Below are positions 16,023 through 24,841 of a DNA stretch of 64,000 nucleotides, piece by piece. The position numbers were made by a program, and so were the translations under genes. Numbering within the stretch: position 1 is the first letter of the stretch; each line of letters opens with the position of its first letter. The DNA lies in assembly GCA_036689265.1 (NCBI GenBank), contig CP144777.1, forward strand, positions 1 through 64,000. The letters run 5' to 3'. This DNA is from Stammera capleta_AF (lineage in GTDB: Bacteria > Pseudomonadota > Gammaproteobacteria > Enterobacterales > Enterobacteriaceae). Under the pieces are notes generated by a model. The model had not been told where the DNA came from, did no database searches, and saw only the letters and a program-made list of their open reading frames with translations.

Positions 16023-17075
16023 TTATTTTGTTTTTAAATTTTTATTTTTTGAAATTATATTTATTTCCCATCCAGTTAATAATGAAGCTAATTTTACATT
16101 TTGTCCATTTTTTCCAATTGCTTTTGCTAAATTATTTTCTTTTACTGATAAATTAATAATATTTTTATTTTTAATGGATTTTATTGATAATATTTTTGCT
16201 GGTGCCATAGCATTTATTATAAAATTTTTTGGTTTTTTATCCCATAAAATTATATCTATTTTTTCTCCAGATAATTCATTTGATACTGCTTGTATTCTTG
16301 ACCCTCTTATACCTATGCAAGCTCCTATAGGATCAATTCTTTTATCTTTTGTTTTTACTGCTATTTTTGATCTTAATCCAGGTTCTCTTGCGATAGACAT
16401 GATTTGTATTGTTTTTTCTTTTATTTCTGGTATTTCTATTTTTAATAGTTCTATTATCATTTCGTTTTTTGATCTACTTAAAAATATTTGGTATCCATTT
16501 TTTTTTTTTTTGATTTTATATAAAATACTTTTTATTTTATCACCTAATTTAAATTTATCTTTATCTTTAGATGTTATATTATTTTTAGTTATTAATGCTT
16601 CTGTATTATATCCTATATCTATAATTAAATTTTCTTTATTTATTTTTTTAATTGTTCCTTTTATTATATTTCCTATTTTTTTTTTTAATTTTTCAAGTAT
16701 GATTAATTTTTTTGCTTCTTTTATTTTTTGTACTATTACTTGTTTTGCTGTTTGTGTAGTTATTCTGTCGAAAATTATGGATTTTATTTTATATTCAATG
16801 AAATCACCTATTTTTATATTTTTATGTTTGTAACTTGCAGCATCTAAGGTTATTTCTTTTGTAGGTTTTTTTACTTTTTTTACTACCATCCATCTACGAT
16901 ATGTATAGAAAGATCCGTTGTTTCTGTTTATACTTACTCTTACATCTATTTCTTGTTCGTGTTTTTTTTTGGTTGCTGTTTCTAAAGCACTTTCTAGTGC
17001 TTCAAATATTTTTTCTTTTGGCAAAGATTTTTCGTTAGATACAGTTTCCGCTACTGTTAAAATTTTTTTATTCAT
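16023..17075 (-). CDS. nusA: Transcription factor NusA, C-terminal repeats missing
   Basis: NusA (350 residues; E. coli 495) modulates pausing, termination and rRNA antitermination. The N-terminal RNAP-binding domain (NEKSLPKEKIFEALESALETATKKK), the S1 domain and both KH domains (RIDPIGACIGIRGSRIQAV and AKAIGKNGQNVKLAS) are present. The frame stops just after the second KH domain, so both acidic repeats AR1 and AR2 are absent. I chose the ATG at 17075, giving MNKKILTV as in E. coli, with TTGAGG about 10 bp upstream; an upstream TTG at 17090 is less likely. rimP, its usual upstream partner, is absent. Confidence 0.95.
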   Translation of the reverse strand: MNKKILTVAETVSNEKSLPKEKIFEALESALETATKKKHEQEIDVRVSINRNNGSFYTYRRWMVVKKVKKPTKEITLDAASYKHKNIKIGDFIEYKIKSIIFDRITTQTAKQVIVQKIKEAKKLIILEKLKKKIGNIIKGTIKKINKENLIIDIGYNTEALITKNNITSKDKDKFKLGDKIKSILYKIKKKKNGYQIFLSRSKNEMIIELLKIEIPEIKEKTIQIMSIAREPGLRSKIAVKTKDKRIDPIGACIGIRGSRIQAVSNELSGEKIDIILWDKKPKNFIINAMAPAKILSIKSIKNKNIINLSVKENNLAKAIGKNGQNVKLASLLTGWEINIISKNKNLKTK

Positions 17076-17090
17076 CCTAGTATGCCTCAA

Positions 17091-17386
17091 TTAAAATTAT
17101 TAAAAAAAACAAGGTACTAAGTTATATAAAAAAGTTTAAAAATTATTTTTATAATTTTTAGTTATATAAATTTTAAATTTATTTTAATTTTGTATTTTTA
17201 TTTTTTGTGTTTTTTACATAGTAATTTTTATGTATTTAAAAATATAAAATTAATTTTTTATTTATATAGTATTATTTATTAAAATTTTTTTTAAAATTTA
17301 ATAATTTATACTATGTGTTTTTTATTTTAATTTTATTAATATATTGTATATTTATAAGTGTTAATTATTTTAAATTTTATATTTAT
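17091..17386. other. Intergenic region between nusA and tRNA-Leu
   Basis: These 296 bp have stops in all frames I read and no recognisable rimP remnant, although rimP occupies this place in E. coli. The region holds an imperfect AT-only inverted repeat (17266-17314) and presumably the nusA-infB-rbfA promoter, which I cannot pick out confidently. Confidence 0.55.
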
Positions 17387-17472
17387 TACCGAGAACGGGA
17401 CTCGAACCCGTATTTTTCAATAAAGAATCTACCACCTCAAGGTAGTGTGTTTACCAATTTCACCATCTCGGT
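17387..17472 (-). tRNA. leuU: tRNA-Leu (GAG)
   Basis: This 86-nt class II tRNA has acceptor ACCGAGA/TCTCGGT, anticodon arm CTACCTTGAGGTGGTAG (anticodon GAG), a long variable arm and T arm ACGGGTTCGAGTCCCGT. It lies between secG and nusA exactly where E. coli has leuU. CCA is not encoded. Confidence 0.95.
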
Positions 17473-17484
17473 ATTTATTTATAT

Positions 17485-17763
17485 TTAGTTGTTTTTCATT
17501 GAATTGTTGTAGTTGTTATTATTTAATTTATTTGTGTTATTATTATTTATAATATTCAATGTTAATACTGTTAAATAAAATAGTATAGCTAGTATGGTTA
17601 TACTATAGTTTAATGTATTTTTTATATATTTTGGTGTCATAACAGTATTATTATTTAATGTTATTGATGACTCCATAATATTTTTTTTGTTTGGATTAAT
17701 TGTTATTAAAGTAATTAATAAACTTGAAATTATAAATAATATTATCGAAAAAAATTCATACAT
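17485..17763 (-). CDS. secG: Protein translocase subunit SecG
   Basis: SecG (92 residues; E. coli 110) is the small accessory subunit of SecYEG. There are two membrane segments, residues about 4-22 (FFSIILFIISSLLITLITI) and 52-72, joined by a short loop ending in the family-like MTPKYIKNTLN. The C-terminus is an Asn-rich low-complexity tail. The E. coli order ftsH-folP-glmM-secG-leuU is reduced here to ftsH-secG-leuU. The sequence is divergent, but position and topology make the call good. Confidence 0.83.
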   Translation of the reverse strand: MYEFFSIILFIISSLLITLITINPNKKNIMESSITLNNNTVMTPKYIKNTLNYSITILAILFYLTVLTLNIINNNNTNKLNNNNYNNSMKNN

Positions 17764-17820
17764 ATATTTTTTTTTAATAAATTTAAATTTTAAATGTTAT
17801 ATTGTTTTATTTAATAAAAA

Positions 17821-19632
17821 TTATATATTTATTTTTTGTGTTATTTTTTTTTGCATTATATTATTAATTTTTTTTGAGTTTAATGTTTCATATTTTATTA
17901 ATTCATTTTTCATATTGTGTAATATATCTATATTATTTAGTAGTATATTTTTTGCTCTTTTGTAGTTTTTATTTATTATTTTTTTTATTTCTTTATCAAT
18001 TATTTGTGCAGTATATTCTGAAATATAATTGTTTTTTATTATTGATGAATTGTTTAAAAAAAAGTCTTCGTTATCTATTTTATATAATAGTGGTCCTAGT
18101 TTTTTAGAAAAACCCCATTGTGTTACCATTTTTTTTGCTATTGATGTAGCTATTTTTATATCATTTGTAGCTCCAGTGGATATGTTTTCATTTCCATATA
18201 TTATTTCTTCTGCTAATCTTCCACCATATAAAGTTGAAATTTTACTTTCTAATTTTTTTTTACTTGTATTTAAATAATCATTTTCAGGTAAAAAATATGT
18301 TAGTCCTAAAGATTTGCCTCTTGGAATTATAGTTACTTTATGAACTGGATCATGTTCTGGAACTAAATTTCCTACAATTACGTGTCCTGATTCATGATAT
18401 GCTGTTAATTCTTTTTCTAATTCGTTCATTATCAACGATTTTCTTTCTGCCCCCATAACTATTTTATCTTTGGCTTGTTCTAGTTCTGTCATAGATATAT
18501 GTTTTAGGTTTTTTTTTGCTGCATATAATGCAGATTCGTTTATTAAATTTGCTAAATCTGCACCTGAAAATCCTGGAGTACTTTTAGCAATTATTTTTAT
18601 GTTTACGTTTTTGTGTAATGGTTTTTTTTTAATGTGTATTTTAATTATTTCTTCTCTTCCTTTTATGTCTGGTAAATCTACAATTACTTGTCTGTCGAAT
18701 CTTCCAGGTCTTAATAGTGCAGGATCTAAAATATCTGGTCTATTTGTTGCAGCTATGATAATAATATTTTGGTTGCTATTAAATCCGTCCATTTCTACTA
18801 GCATTTGATTTAGAGTTTGTTCTCTTTCTTCGTGGCCTCCTCCAATACCAGCATTTCTTTTTCTTCCTACTGCATCTATTTCGTCTATGAATATTATACA
18901 TGGAGATGTTTTTTTTGCTTGTTCAAACATATTTCTTACTCTTGAAGCACCTACACCTACAAACATTTCAACAAAATCTGATCCTGAAATAGTATAAAAA
19001 GGTACTTTTGCTTCTCCAGATATTGCTTTAGCTAACAAAGTTTTTCCTGTTCCTGGTGGTCCTATCATTAATATACCTTTAGGAATTTTACCTCCTAGTT
19101 TTTTAAATTTTTCTGGTTTTTTTAGAAATTCTACTAATTCGCTTACTTCTTCTTTTGCTTCGTCACATCCTGCTATATCTTTAAAAGTTATTTTATTTTT
19201 TTTTTTGTCTAATATTTTTGCTTTATTTTTTCCTAAAAAAAAACTATTTTGGTTATTTCCTGATTGTAGTTGTTTTATAAAAAATATCCATATAGATATT
19301 AATAATATCATTGGAAACCATGATATAAATAATGATAGCATTAAATTATTTTGTTCTGTTGGTAAACTTATTATTTTTATGTGTTTGTTTGATAATTTAT
19401 CTATTAATGATAAATCATTTATAGGCATGTAAGTTTTATATTTATAGTTATTTTTTTTAATAACATCTATTTTTCTCCCATTTATTTTTACCTCTTTTAT
19501 TTTATTATTTTTTATATCTTTTAAAAAATTAGAATAATTTATTCTAATATTATATTGTTTTTGTTCTATGTTTTGAAATGTAGATGTTAATATTATTATT
19601 GTAGTTAACCAAATAATGAAATTTTTTATCAT
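17821..19632 (-). CDS. ftsH: ATP-dependent zinc metalloprotease FtsH
   Basis: FtsH (603 residues; E. coli 644) is the membrane AAA+ protease for misfolded membrane proteins and regulators. Two membrane helices flank a periplasmic domain (residues about 5-20 and 98-118). The AAA domain has GPPGTGKTLLAKA, the FIDEIDAVGRKR Walker B and an intact second region of homology. The zinc site HESGH and the downstream acidic ligand region are intact. The cytosolic C-terminal tail is shorter than in E. coli. rlmE lies immediately upstream, as in E. coli. Confidence 0.97.
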   Translation of the reverse strand: MIKNFIIWLTTIIILTSTFQNIEQKQYNIRINYSNFLKDIKNNKIKEVKINGRKIDVIKKNNYKYKTYMPINDLSLIDKLSNKHIKIISLPTEQNNLMLSLFISWFPMILLISIWIFFIKQLQSGNNQNSFFLGKNKAKILDKKKNKITFKDIAGCDEAKEEVSELVEFLKKPEKFKKLGGKIPKGILMIGPPGTGKTLLAKAISGEAKVPFYTISGSDFVEMFVGVGASRVRNMFEQAKKTSPCIIFIDEIDAVGRKRNAGIGGGHEEREQTLNQMLVEMDGFNSNQNIIIIAATNRPDILDPALLRPGRFDRQVIVDLPDIKGREEIIKIHIKKKPLHKNVNIKIIAKSTPGFSGADLANLINESALYAAKKNLKHISMTELEQAKDKIVMGAERKSLIMNELEKELTAYHESGHVIVGNLVPEHDPVHKVTIIPRGKSLGLTYFLPENDYLNTSKKKLESKISTLYGGRLAEEIIYGNENISTGATNDIKIATSIAKKMVTQWGFSKKLGPLLYKIDNEDFFLNNSSIIKNNYISEYTAQIIDKEIKKIINKNYKRAKNILLNNIDILHNMKNELIKYETLNSKKINNIMQKKITQKINI

Positions 19633-19689
19633 GTTATATGAATATTTAATTATATTTAAGTATAGTTTTATTTATATATATTTTGATTT

Positions 19690-20298
19690 TTATTTTTTAT
19701 ATCCTATTCCAATTATATATATTTCTTTTGAGGATATGTAAGATGCTTGTGGTTTTCTTATTTTTATTATTTTAAATAATTTTTTGATTTTTTTTAATGT
19801 TTTTTCAAAAATAATTCCAAGAAATGATTTAATAATAAAGTTACCATTGGTATTTAGTTTTTTTTTACATAAATATAATATTATTTTAAATATTTTCATA
19901 TATTTTGTGTTATCTATTTCTTGTATTCCTGTTAAATTTGGTGATATGTCTGATAAGATAATTTTTATTTTTTTATATTTTGTTTTTTTTAATATAATTT
20001 TTAATATTTTTTTTTTACATATATCTCCTTTAGTGAAATTTATGAATTTTATTTTTTTCATAGGTAGTATATCGCAACTAAAAATTTTATTTTTTTTATT
20101 TATAATTTTAGTTATAAATTGTGACCATCCTCCAGGAGATGATCCTAATTCTATAATATTATCATTTTTTTTTATTATTTTGTCTTGTTTTTGTATTTCT
20201 TCTAGTTTAAACCAAGATCGTGATCTTATGTTAAGTTTTCTGGCTTTTTTTGTATGTTTATCTTTTAAGTATTTTTTTAGCCAATGTTTATTTTTCAT
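19690..20298 (-). CDS. rlmE: 23S rRNA 2'-O-methyltransferase RlmE (FtsJ)
   Basis: RlmE (202 residues; E. coli 209) methylates U2552 of 23S rRNA in the A loop. It has RSRSWFKLEEIQ at the N-terminus, the SAM-binding GSSPGGWSQF, the catalytic aspartate segment ILSDISPNLTG, and FIIKSFLG carrying the catalytic Lys. It lies in the conserved greA-rlmE-ftsH order, with yhbY lost. A2 and U2552-type modification is often kept in minimal symbionts. Confidence 0.94.
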   Translation of the reverse strand: MKNKHWLKKYLKDKHTKKARKLNIRSRSWFKLEEIQKQDKIIKKNDNIIELGSSPGGWSQFITKIINKKNKIFSCDILPMKKIKFINFTKGDICKKKILKIILKKTKYKKIKIILSDISPNLTGIQEIDNTKYMKIFKIILYLCKKKLNTNGNFIIKSFLGIIFEKTLKKIKKLFKIIKIRKPQASYISSKEIYIIGIGYKK

Positions 20299-20389
20299 TT
20301 TTTATTTATTAAATATTAATTTTTATAGTTAAAATAATATATATATATAAAAAATATTTTTTTTTATTATTAATGTAAATTATTTAAAT

Positions 20390-20860
20390 TTATTTAATAT
20401 TTATTATTTTGTATTTTATATTGCCATTTGGTGTTTTTATTGTAGTTATTTCATGTGTTTTTTTTCCTATTAGTCCTCTTGATAAAGGGCAACTTATGGA
20501 AATTAGTTTTTTTTTTATATTTGATTCATCATCTCCTACTATTTTATATTTTGATATTTTTTGGTTTTTTAAGTTTAAAATAGTAATTGTTGATCCAAAT
20601 GTTATTTGTTGTTTGTTGTTTATTTTTGAGGTATCTATTATTAATGCATTTAGTAGTTTATTTTCTATATCTATTATTTTTTTTTCGCATAATATTTGTT
20701 CTTCTTTTGCTGAATGATATTCAGAATTTTCTTTTAAGTCACCGAATTTTCTTGCTTCAGATATTGATTTTATTATTTGTTTTCTTTTTTTGTTTTTTAG
20801 GTGTTTTAGTTTTTTACGTAGTTTTTTTTCTCCATCAATAGTCATAGGTATATATTTCAT
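20390..20860 (-). CDS. greA: Transcription elongation factor GreA
   Basis: GreA (156 residues; E. coli 158) rescues backtracked RNA polymerase by stimulating transcript cleavage. The coiled-coil hairpin carries the tip region EARKFGDLKENSEYHSAKEEQ with its acidic residues, and the C-terminal domain has FGSTITILN, YKIVGDDESN and SPLSRGLIGK-like segments. It is intact in length. In a genome with many long A runs a factor acting on paused polymerase may matter, but that is inference. Confidence 0.96.
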   Translation of the reverse strand: MKYIPMTIDGEKKLRKKLKHLKNKKRKQIIKSISEARKFGDLKENSEYHSAKEEQILCEKKIIDIENKLLNALIIDTSKINNKQQITFGSTITILNLKNQKISKYKIVGDDESNIKKKLISISCPLSRGLIGKKTHEITTIKTPNGNIKYKIINIK

Positions 20861-20901
20861 TTTAGTTTTCCTTTTGTTTATAAAATATTTTTATATTATA
20901 T

Positions 20902-21953
20902 TTATTGTTTTTTTTTTTTTGGAATGTTTTTTAAATATTTATATAAATTATTTTTTAGTTTTTTTATATTATATTTATTTAATGTTGAAATTATGTAATG
21001 TTTTTTGTGTTGTGTTTTTTTTTTAATAAAATCTATTTTTTTTATAATGTTTTTTTTTGATAAAGATATTAAGTCTGATTTATTGAAAATAGTTAAGAGT
21101 TTTATTTTAATTATTTTATTAATGTGATTTTTTAGTTCTTTTTTGATTGTTTTTATGTTTTTTATTATATTTTTATTATTTTCGTTTAAATCAATAATAT
21201 GAAGTATAATTTTACATTTTTTTAAATTGATAAAATTAAGAAATTCTAAGTATTTTTTTTTTTTGGAATGTTTTTTTTTTATAAAATTAGGTATGTCTAT
21301 TATTTTGTATTTTGTTTTTTTTTTGTTTTTTATAAATGTTCCGATGTTTGGATATGTTGTTGTAAAAGGATAATTTTTTATTTTTGGATTAGAGTTAGAT
21401 AATATTTTTAATATACTTGTTTTTCCTGAGTTTGGTAGTCCGATAATAATTATATCAATATTATATCTTAATTCTATTATAATATTTTTTTTTTTTCCTT
21501 TATTACCTTTGATATATTGTTTGGTTTTTCTGTGGATTGATGATTTTAATTTGAAATTTCCTATTCCGTGTTTTCCTCCTTTAAGTATTAGATATTTATT
21601 ATTTTTTTTTGTTATTTTATGTAAAATGTTTTTATTTTTTGGATTTTTTATTACAGAATTTAGTGGTATTTTTATAAATTTATTTTTTCCATTTTTTCCA
21701 GTACAGTTTTTTTTGCCTCCATTTTTTCCGTTTTCTGAAATTATTTTTTTTTCACATTTTAAATGATTTAAGTTATCTATATTTTTATCTAAGATTAGGT
21801 ATATATTTCCACCATTACCTCCGTTTCCTCCATCTGGTTTACCTTTGTGTTTGTATTTATTTCTATAAAAACTTATACATCCATTACCACCATTTCCGGA
21901 TAATAAAGTTAATTTTATTTTGTTAATATATATTTTTTTTTTTTAAATTTCAT
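20902..21953 (-). CDS. obgE: GTPase ObgE with a frameshift in a poly(A) tract after the start
   Basis: This encodes an Obg-family ribosome-assembly GTPase, readable as one frame from 21942 to the TAA at 20902-20904, with no ATG, GTG or TTG in that frame. It has the glycine-rich Obg domain (SGNGGNGCISF, then GKPDGGNGGNGGN), the G1 motif GLPNSGKT, the YPFTT switch region and NKSD (G4). The natural start is ATG at 21953, which overlaps the rpmA stop as ATGA and encodes Met-Lys-Phe, as in E. coli. Then 12 A (21944-21933) put the body one base out of frame; 13 A would give an intact protein of about 350 residues. The G3 motif DIPG is DIPN and the following GLIEGA is lost. The acidic C-terminal tail is absent. 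It is either rescued by slippage or decaying. Confidence 0.82.
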
Positions 21954-22207
21954 TTGTTTATTATGTTAATGAATGTTTTTTTTTTGATTCCTTTATTTTT
22001 AAATTCAACTATTCCTTTTTTTATTGCATATAAAGTGTGATCTTTTCCACATTTTACGTTTATTCCAGCATGGAATTTGGTTCCTCTTTGTTTTACAATT
22101 ATATTTCCTATATTTACTAATTCTCCTCCAAAACGTTTAATTCCTAATCGTTTGGAATGTGAATCTCTTCCATTTTTACTTGATCCTCCAGCTTTTTTAT
22201 GTGCCAT
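21950..22207 (-). CDS. rpmA: 50S ribosomal protein L27
   Basis: L27 (85 residues, the same as E. coli) reaches toward the peptidyl-transferase centre. The N-terminus MAHKKAGGSSKNGRDSHSKRLGIKRFGGE and RGTKFHAGINVKCGKDHTLYA are strongly conserved. Its start overlaps the end of rplU by 11 bp, and its TGA stop overlaps the obgE ATG (ATGA). The three genes therefore form a tightly coupled unit rplU-rpmA-obgE, as in E. coli. Confidence 0.98.
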   Translation of the reverse strand: MAHKKAGGSSKNGRDSHSKRLGIKRFGGELVNIGNIIVKQRGTKFHAGINVKCGKDHTLYAIKKGIVEFKNKGIKKKTFINIINK

Positions 22208-22529
22208 TTTTTTTTTCCTTTTTTTTAATTGATAATATTTGTATTTGAGTTAATTTTTGTCTGTGTCCTTGTGTTTTTGTATAATTTTTTCTTTTTTTGA
22301 ATTTTATTATTTTTATTTTTTTATCTTTTATATGTGATATTATTTTTGCTTTTATTGTAAATAAATTTAGTGTTTTTTTTTTGTAAAAGATGTTTTTTTT
22401 ATTGAATAAAACAATTATTTTTTTTAGTTTTATTTTTTGTCCTATTGGTTTATTTATTTTTTCTAGTAATATTTTTTTTCCTGTTTTTATTTTGTATTGT
22501 TTTCCACCGTTTATAATAATTGCATACAT
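22197..22529 (-). CDS. rplU: 50S ribosomal protein L21
   Basis: L21 (110 residues; E. coli 103) opens the rplU-rpmA-obgE unit. MYAIIINGGKQYKIKTGKKILLEKI matches the family start, and KKRKNYTKTQGHRQKLTQIQI is the conserved C-terminal RNA-binding block. The last residues (KKKEKKNGT) extend past the usual end through an A-rich SD for rpmA and overlap rpmA by 11 bp. Confidence 0.95.
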   Translation of the reverse strand: MYAIIINGGKQYKIKTGKKILLEKINKPIGQKIKLKKIIVLFNKKNIFYKKKTLNLFTIKAKIISHIKDKKIKIIKFKKRKNYTKTQGHRQKLTQIQILSIKKKEKKNGT

Positions 22530-22903
22530 ATTTTATCCTTTTTATAGTTAAATATTTTTTTAGATGTTAATTTAATATAAAATATTTATATATTATTATT
22601 TAAGTATTTTTATAAAAAATATTTTTATAATTTATGTTTAATGTTAAAAATAAATATTTTTATTTTTAAAGGATTTTAAATGTTAATATTTTTTGTCAGT
22701 AAATATAAATAATAATAATGTTTTTATTATTTAAATTTTTATTTATATTTGAAATTATTGTAAAATTTATTTATTTTAATTATATTAGTTAATATAATTA
22801 ATATTAATTTAAAGGTATTTAATGTATAAGTCAATTATATTTTGTAAATAGAATAAAATTGAAGATATTTTTGTTTTTTTTATATTTATATAGGTAAAAA
22901 AAT
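22530..22903. other. Divergent intergenic region rplU/mreB
   Basis: These 374 bp are almost pure A/T between divergent rplU and mreB, and no gene or RNA was recognised. They must carry promoters for both directions, but many weak TATAAT-like matches make any single choice unreliable. An AGG-containing SD lies about 10 bp before mreB. Confidence 0.6.
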
Positions 22904-23953
22904 ATGATATTAAGGAAATTTTTTGGTATTTTTTCTAATGATTTATCTATTGATTTAGGAACTGCTAATACTTTAATTTATGTTAAAGATAAAGGTATTG
23001 TATTAAATGAACCTTCTGTTGTTGCTGTCAGGCAGGACAAGATAGGTTTTTCTGAAAGTGTTGTAGCTGTTGGTCATAATGCCAAGCAAATGTTGGGTAG
23101 GACTCCTGGAAATATAGTTACAATTAGACCTATGAAAAATGGAGTTATAGATGATTTTTTTATTACTGAAAAAATGTTGCAATATTTCATTAAAATTATT
23201 CATAAGGAAAGTTTTTTTTTTAAACCTAGTCCTAGAGTTTTAGTTTGTGTTCCTGTAGGTGCAGTTCAGGTTGAAAGAAGAGCTATAAAAGAGTCTATTT
23301 TTGGTGCTGGAGCTAGAGAGGTTTTTTTGATTGAAGAACCTATAGCTGCTGCTATAGGTGCAGGTTTACCTATATCTGAAGCGACTGGTTCAATGGTTAT
23401 AGATATTGGTGGTGGTACTACTGAAGTTGCAGTTATTTCTTTGAATGGTGTTGTATATTCTTCTTCTATTAAAATTGGTGGTGATAAGTTTAATAAATCT
23501 ATAATTAGTTATGTTAAGAGAAATTATGGATCTTTAATTGGAGAAGTTACAGCGGAAAGAATTAAGCATGAAATAGGTTCTGCTTATCCTAGTCCTTTTG
23601 TTTCTGAAATAGAAGTTAGAGGTAGAAATATATTTGAAGGAATACCTAGAAGTTTTGTTTTGAATTCTAATGAAATTTTAGAATCTATACAAGAACCTTT
23701 GAATGGAATTGTTGGTTCTATTATGTTAGCATTAGAGAAATGTCCTCCTGAATTATCTTCAGATATTTCTGAGAGAGGTATGATTTTGACTGGTGGTGGT
23801 TCTTTGTTAAAAAATCTAGATAGATTGTTAACAGAAGAAACTAATATGCCTGTAATTATAGCTGATGATCCTTTGACTTGTGTTGTTAGAGGTGGTGGAA
23901 AAGCATTGGAAATGATTAATGTTCATTGTGGTGAGTTGTTTAGTGAAGAATAA
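22904..23953 (+). CDS. mreB: Rod-shape actin homologue MreB
   Basis: MreB (349 residues; E. coli 347) forms membrane-bound filaments that guide lateral wall synthesis. It has the phosphate-1 motif SIDLGTANTLIYVKDKG, PRVLVCVPVGAVQVERRAIKES, IDIGGGTTEVAVIS and the adenosine motif GMILTGGGSLLKNLD. The N-terminal LRKFFGIFSND can form the amphipathic membrane helix. It is followed 20 bp later by mreC; mreD is absent. With amiB and alr it implies a retained peptidoglycan wall. Confidence 0.98.
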   Translation: MILRKFFGIFSNDLSIDLGTANTLIYVKDKGIVLNEPSVVAVRQDKIGFSESVVAVGHNAKQMLGRTPGNIVTIRPMKNGVIDDFFITEKMLQYFIKIIHKESFFFKPSPRVLVCVPVGAVQVERRAIKESIFGAGAREVFLIEEPIAAAIGAGLPISEATGSMVIDIGGGTTEVAVISLNGVVYSSSIKIGGDKFNKSIISYVKRNYGSLIGEVTAERIKHEIGSAYPSPFVSEIEVRGRNIFEGIPRSFVLNSNEILESIQEPLNGIVGSIMLALEKCPPELSSDISERGMILTGGGSLLKNLDRLLTEETNMPVIIADDPLTCVVRGGGKALEMINVHCGELFSEE

Positions 23954-23973
23954 TTTTATTTTTTAATATTTTT

Positions 23974-24774
23974 ATGTTTATTTTTTTTAAAAAAAAGCGT
24001 TTTTTTTGTATTATTTTTTGTGTTTTTATTATTTTTTTTTTTAAAAGTAATTGTTTGATATCTAATATAAAATATTATTTTAGTAATTTTAATGTTTTTT
24101 TTGATAATTCTAAACATAATTTTTATTTTTTAGTGCGAAATAAGATATTTTTTTTTAATTATTTTATTAATAAAATTTATGAAGATAATGTTTATTTAAA
24201 GAGAAAGAATTATATTCTTAGTGCTAAATTATTATTTTTAAATAAATTAATTTTTCAAAATAATATTTATCGTAAATTTTTATTTTTACCTTTAAATAAT
24301 TTTTTTAATTATTCTTTAGTTAAAGTTATTTCTTTTAGTTTGTTGAACAATGATCATGTTTATATAAATAAAGGTGAAAATGATGGTATTATTTTAGGTA
24401 CATTTTTGTTTAATTATGATGGTTTGGTTGGAAATGTAGTGTTAGTAAAAAAAAATGTTAGTAAAATTAAATTGGTTTGTAGTTTAAATAATGTTTTTTC
24501 AGTTAAAATATTAAGAAGTGGTATAAATTCTTTAATTTATGGCAATGGTTGTAATAATAGTATGAAAATTATTGATTTGCCTTTAAATTCTGATATTAAA
24601 TTGGGTGATATTATTGTTACTTATAATAGTGATATTTTTTATCCTTTTGGTTATCCTGTGGCTTTTGTTAACAATATTTATTGGGATAAAGAATGTTTAT
24701 GCAAGGTTGTTACTGCAAAACCTTTTGTTAAATTTAGTCATTTAAATTATTTAGCAATATTTAATTTTATTTAG
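23974..24774 (+). CDS. mreC: Rod-shape determining protein MreC
   Basis: MreC (266 residues) is a bitopic membrane protein linking MreB to periplasmic wall enzymes. A single Phe-rich membrane segment (about residues 8-25) is followed by a coiled coil (EDNVYLKRKNYILSAKLLFL). Two beta-barrel repeats follow, with GENDGIILGTFLFNYDGLVGNVV and a GDIIVTYNSDIFYPFGYPV block, both typical of the family. The C-terminal proline-rich tail of E. coli is missing. It lies directly after mreB. Confidence 0.9.
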   Translation: MFIFFKKKRFFCIIFCVFIIFFFKSNCLISNIKYYFSNFNVFFDNSKHNFYFLVRNKIFFFNYFINKIYEDNVYLKRKNYILSAKLLFLNKLIFQNNIYRKFLFLPLNNFFNYSLVKVISFSLLNNDHVYINKGENDGIILGTFLFNYDGLVGNVVLVKKNVSKIKLVCSLNNVFSVKILRSGINSLIYGNGCNNSMKIIDLPLNSDIKLGDIIVTYNSDIFYPFGYPVAFVNNIYWDKECLCKVVTAKPFVKFSHLNYLAIFNFI

Positions 24775-24841
24775 TTTTTTTAGTAAATTAAAATTTATTT
24801 TTAAAATTTTATTAAATATTTAGTTTATATAAGGATAAATT

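Noticed and set aside
17091..17386. A decayed rimP gene
   Set aside because: I could not recognise any RimP segment on either strand; the stretch is stop-rich and nearly pure A/T.
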